Source: an uncultured Phocaeicola sp.
GTDB taxonomy: Bacteria > Bacteroidota > Bacteroidia > Bacteroidales > Bacteroidaceae
Reading direction: 5' to 3'
Length of the DNA: 64,000 bases
Assembly: GCA_944320815.1 (NCBI GenBank)
Contig: CALUIZ010000009.1
Coordinates: 42,570 to 106,569, forward strand
A model generated the notes under the pieces. It did no database searches and was not told where the DNA came from. It saw only the letters and a list, made by a program, of their open reading frames with translations. This document shows, piece after piece, positions 61,548 to 64,000 of this stretch (positions within the stretch are counted from its first letter, which is position 1; each line of letters begins with the position of its first letter). Both the position numbers and the translations under genes were made by a program.

Positions 61548-62390
61548 ATGAGACAGACAGATGAACAGACTGACCCGTTGAAGGTGATTTTCAATTACAA
61601 CAATGTGTTTTTCAGTTTCTTTTATGACGATGCGAGTGCCTGCATACACCGTTCCCATGAGTATGCGATGAATTATGTGTATTCGGGTGAGATGGTGCTC
61701 GACAACGGCCATGAGCAGATACGCGTGGGGAAGGGAGAATGCGTCTTCATCCCTCGCGACCATCATATCACGATGTACAAGAAGTCTTGTGGCGGGGAAC
61801 GCTATTGTGGCATATTCCTGAGCTTTACGCGCAATTTTCTTCGTGAGATGTATGGCAAGCTTGACCGCTATCAGGAAGCGGCGGGAATGCCGAAACCGGA
61901 GGTGCGTGCCGTGAAGCTTCCGAAGACTCCGGAAATTGCCAGTCTGTTCGCTTCCATGACTCCTTATTTTGATTCCGGCGTGAAACCGCAGGACGATTTC
62001 ATGCATCTGAAGCTGCAGGAGGGGCTGCTGGCCCTGCTGCATATCGACAGGCGGTTCGCTGCCTTGCTTTTCGACTTCAACGAGTCGTGGAAAATAGATA
62101 TTCTGGACTTCATGAACAAGAATTACATGTATGAGTTTACGGTGGAAGATCTGGCCCATTACACAGGGCGAAGCCTTGCCACTTTCAAGCGCGACTTCAA
62201 GAAACTGAGCGACCTTACACCGGAAAAATGGCTGATTCGCAAGCGTCTGGAGGTGGCATACGAGCTGATAAAGGAAGGAGGGAAGAAGGTGGTGGATGTG
62301 TATGCGGAAGTGGGGTTCAAGAATCCTTCGCACTTTTCAACCGCCTTCAAGAAACGGTACGGTGTTCCTCCCACCGCCGTTTCCGTCTGA
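61548..62390 (+). CDS. AraC-family transcriptional regulator
   Basis: 280 residues: N-terminal cupin-like sensing domain (CIHRSHEYAMNYVYSGEM, GKGECVFIPRDHH) and C-terminal double HTH (FTVEDLAHYTGRSLATFKRDFKKLS, VDVYAEVGFKNPSHFSTAFKKRYG). It is followed by a secreted hydrolase on the same strand after a promoter, so it likely controls that gene. Ligand unknown. Confidence 0.9.
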   Translation: MRQTDEQTDPLKVIFNYNNVFFSFFYDDASACIHRSHEYAMNYVYSGEMVLDNGHEQIRVGKGECVFIPRDHHITMYKKSCGGERYCGIFLSFTRNFLREMYGKLDRYQEAAGMPKPEVRAVKLPKTPEIASLFASMTPYFDSGVKPQDDFMHLKLQEGLLALLHIDRRFAALLFDFNESWKIDILDFMNKNYMYEFTVEDLAHYTGRSLATFKRDFKKLSDLTPEKWLIRKRLEVAYELIKEGGKKVVDVYAEVGFKNPSHFSTAFKKRYGVPPTAVSV

Positions 62391-62453
62391 AAGGTGAACT
62401 TTTCAGAAACTATATTTGAGCCTTACAGCAATGTGGCTGTGGATTCTTTGCGC

Positions 62454-62461
62454 TACTTTTG
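62454..62461 (+). promoter_or_regulatory. -7 box for the secreted hydrolase
   Basis: TACTTTTG, full TAnnTTTG match, 110 nt before the start at 62571. Confidence 0.5.
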
Positions 62462-62570
62462 CTTCTGTAAATCTGAAAGTATTGAGCATGTGATTACGAC
62501 ATGACCGAGCGTATCGGTGGAAACTCCGTGTGGGTGCGTCATTCTTTCCGATTTTTTTAAAGGTAAGGGT

Positions 62571-63644
62571 ATGAAAAATCTGTTTGGAATTTTATGTGCG
62601 GCTTCGCTGTTCTGCGTGTGTGGAACGGCAAGTCTTTCTGCGCAAGGAAAACAACTTAATGAAAATGAAACGATGGAGGAAAAATTGAATCTGGCTCAGG
62701 AATGGGACAAGGTGTTCCCGAAGAGCGACAAAGTGAATCACAGCAAGGTGATTTTCCACAACCGTTATGGAATTACATTGGCAGCCGACCTGTATATGCC
62801 GAAAAATGCGGAAGGAAAACTGGCGGCAATTGCCGTTTGCGGTCCGTTTGGAGCGGTGAAGGAGCAGGCATCGGGACTGTATGCGCAGGAGCTTGCGGAA
62901 CGTGGCTTCCTGACTATCGCCTTCGACCCTTCGTTTACGGGTGAGAGCGGAGGGCAGCCTCGTTATGTGGCTTCGCCCGACATTAACACGGAGGACTTCT
63001 GTGCGGCGGTCGACTATCTTTCCGCTCGTGAGGATGTGGACGCAACACGCATCGGTATTCTCGGTATCTGCGGATGGGGAGGCATGGCACTCAATGCGGC
63101 CGGAATCGACACACGCATCAAGGCAACGGTGGCTTCTACGATGTATGATATGAGCCGTGTCACTGCAAACGGTTATTTTGACGCTATGGACGCTGAGGGA
63201 CGTTACGAGCTTCGCAGGCAGCTCAATGCCCAGCGCACGGAAGATTACAGAAACGGCACATATGCGCTTGCCGGAGGTGTGGTCGATCCGTTGCCCGCTG
63301 ATGCTCCCCAGTTCGTGAAGGACTATCACGCATATTACAAGACACCGCGCGGCTATCACAAGCGTTCGCTCAACTCGAACGGTGGCTGGAACAAGACTTC
63401 TGCTCTGTCGTTCCTCAACATGCCTATTCTGGCTTACAGTGATGAAATCCGCAGTGCTGTGCTTGTGGTTCATGGCGAGAAGGCTCATTCACGCTATTTC
63501 AGCGAGGACGCTTTCAAGAAGCTGAAAGGCGACAACAAGGAACTGCTTATTGTTCCGGGCGCAAGCCATACAGACCTTTACGACAATTTTGAAAAGATTC
63601 CTTTTGACAAGATTGAAAGTTTTTACCGCACTTATTTGAAATAA
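62571..63644 (+). CDS. Secreted alpha/beta hydrolase with Cys nucleophile (dienelactone-hydrolase-like)
   Basis: 357 residues from the ATG at 62571 (the open frame starts upstream at 62517 but would lack a signal peptide). Signal peptide ending LSAQ. Fold landmarks: oxyanion GPFGAVKEQ, DPSFTGESGG, nucleophile elbow G-I-C-G-W-G-G (Cys in place of Ser) and a C-terminal GASHTDLYD with catalytic His. Likely an esterase on small substrates; relatives are annotated YcjY/FrsA-like. Downstream of the AraC gene. Confidence 0.75.
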   Translation: MKNLFGILCAASLFCVCGTASLSAQGKQLNENETMEEKLNLAQEWDKVFPKSDKVNHSKVIFHNRYGITLAADLYMPKNAEGKLAAIAVCGPFGAVKEQASGLYAQELAERGFLTIAFDPSFTGESGGQPRYVASPDINTEDFCAAVDYLSAREDVDATRIGILGICGWGGMALNAAGIDTRIKATVASTMYDMSRVTANGYFDAMDAEGRYELRRQLNAQRTEDYRNGTYALAGGVVDPLPADAPQFVKDYHAYYKTPRGYHKRSLNSNGGWNKTSALSFLNMPILAYSDEIRSAVLVVHGEKAHSRYFSEDAFKKLKGDNKELLIVPGASHTDLYDNFEKIPFDKIESFYRTYLK

Positions 63645-63658
63645 GTGGGTGAAATCCC

Positions 63659-63666
63659 TATTTTTG
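63659..63666 (+). promoter_or_regulatory. -7 box for the beta-lactamase gene
   Basis: TATTTTTG, TAnnTTTG match, 60 nt before the start at 63727. Confidence 0.5.
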
Positions 63667-63726
63667 CAGGCAGGCCCGGATTCGTGATACGCATCGGGTC
63701 TGTTTCTTTTTTGTTTTCAGTAGCTT

Positions 63727-63925
63727 ATGGATATGAAAGGCGTATTTGGGGGATTGTTGGCCTGTTTGGCCTTGTGCTGCGGACAGTGTGTGGCAAAAGA
63801 AACGTTGCATCAAGATATCGCCCGCATAATTGAGGGGAAACGTGCCCGGGTGGGTGTGGCGGTCATTATTGACGGAAAGGATACGGTAACCGTCAACAAT
63901 GGGGAACGCTATCCAATGATGAGTG
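63727..63925 (+). pseudogene. Class A beta-lactamase gene (CfxA/CepA/CblA-like), disrupted by an insertion
   Basis: The first 66 residues match Bacteroidetes class A beta-lactamases: signal peptide (to about residue 24), then RARVGVAVIIDGKDTVTVNN and YPMMS. The last Ser is the expected catalytic serine of the S-x-x-K motif; relatives read MMSVFKF. From 63925 the sequence is foreign, so the lysine and the rest of the enzyme are lost. The apparent reading frame runs on for 24 codons in unrelated DNA to a TAG at 63997. A start at 63733 is possible. Confidence 0.7.
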
Positions 63926-64000
63926 GGCAGAGTCAACCAGCAAGTGCAACATTACGAAATATTTTTGAAAAAGCACTCGGCCGATGTCTGGAAATTTAGT
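63926..64000 (-). mobile_element. End of a probable IS30-family insertion sequence (continues beyond the window)
   Basis: Immediately after the beta-lactamase break. Reading the minus strand from 63999 gives LNFQTSAECFFKNIS followed by a TAA (63952-63954), resembling the C-terminal end of IS30-type transposases (typically ...RPRK-xLx(F/Y)xTPxEVFF...). The remaining 20-odd bases, GGCAGAGTCAACCAGCAAG, would be the terminal inverted repeat. The identification rests on a short peptide. Confidence 0.5.

Overview
The window is chromosomal DNA of a gut Bacteroidaceae (Bacteroides/Phocaeicola type). The evidence is a SusC/SusD pair with a hybrid two-component regulator (HTCS), Bacteroidetes-style promoters (TAnnTTTG -7 boxes 10-60 nt ahead of start codons), Ser-type sulfatases, GlnN-type glutamine synthetase III, Bacillus-type class III fructose-bisphosphatase and DUF4270/DUF4922-type proteins. 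No tRNA, rRNA or CRISPR array was seen.

Layout. 1-7.4 kb is core metabolism: a C-terminal gene fragment, a TorF-like porin, a DUF4270 lipoprotein, a half-length glycogen-synthase-like protein, panC-panD and fbp. 7.5-33.8 kb is one large polysaccharide utilization locus for heparin/heparan sulfate, all on the minus strand. It runs from the HTCS sensor at the right end through a surface PL12 lyase, surface glycan-binding protein, SusC, SusD, GH88, periplasmic PL12 lyase, 6-O-sulfatase-like enzyme, PHP-domain lipoprotein, ROK sugar kinase and PL15 lyase to a second sulfatase. Gene content and order closely recall the B. thetaiotaomicron heparin locus (BT4652-BT4663). 33.9-46.7 kb holds a YidE/AspT-type transporter, glutamine synthetase III, dapL, a YitT protein, a Crp-like regulator, a surface-repeat protein, an acyl-CoA ligase, a NYN-like unknown, a LysR regulator and an SGNH hydrolase. 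46.7-51.8 kb is a tight three-gene minus-strand operon: a GT-GT-HIT fusion protein, a SpoIID-like protein without a signal peptide, and an AmpG-like permease, which suggests muropeptide import and processing. 52.0-59.7 kb is a plus-strand operon: rlmN, pdxA, nucleotidyltransferase, ATP-grasp, CDP-alcohol phosphatidyltransferase, flippase-like membrane protein, HAD hydrolase and FucP-like transporter. Its middle looks like an uncharacterized polar-lipid head-group pathway. 59.8-64 kb has an outer-membrane barrel, a Spy/CpxP-like protein with a Cys/His tail, an AraC regulator with a secreted hydrolase, and a class A beta-lactamase gene cut at its active-site serine by what looks like an IS30-family element.

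How the genes work together in the PUL: the surface lyase and SusCD/SGBP should cut and import sulfated chains, the periplasmic lyases should make unsaturated disaccharides, GH88 should remove the unsaturated uronate, the sulfatases should desulfate glucosamine, and the ROK kinase should phosphorylate the released sugar. The HTCS should sense the oligosaccharides.

Beyond genes, the window has several families of intergenic repeats. There are four arrays of a degenerate 22-bp unit (core SGCYTGTTT) ahead of panC, yitT, the NYN-like gene and rlmN. There is a nested palindromic MITE-like element with a second, hairpin-less copy, and there are long perfect inverted repeats inside the PUL. These, the lipid-head-group operon and the SpoIID/AmpG/GT-HIT operon are the most novel-looking parts.
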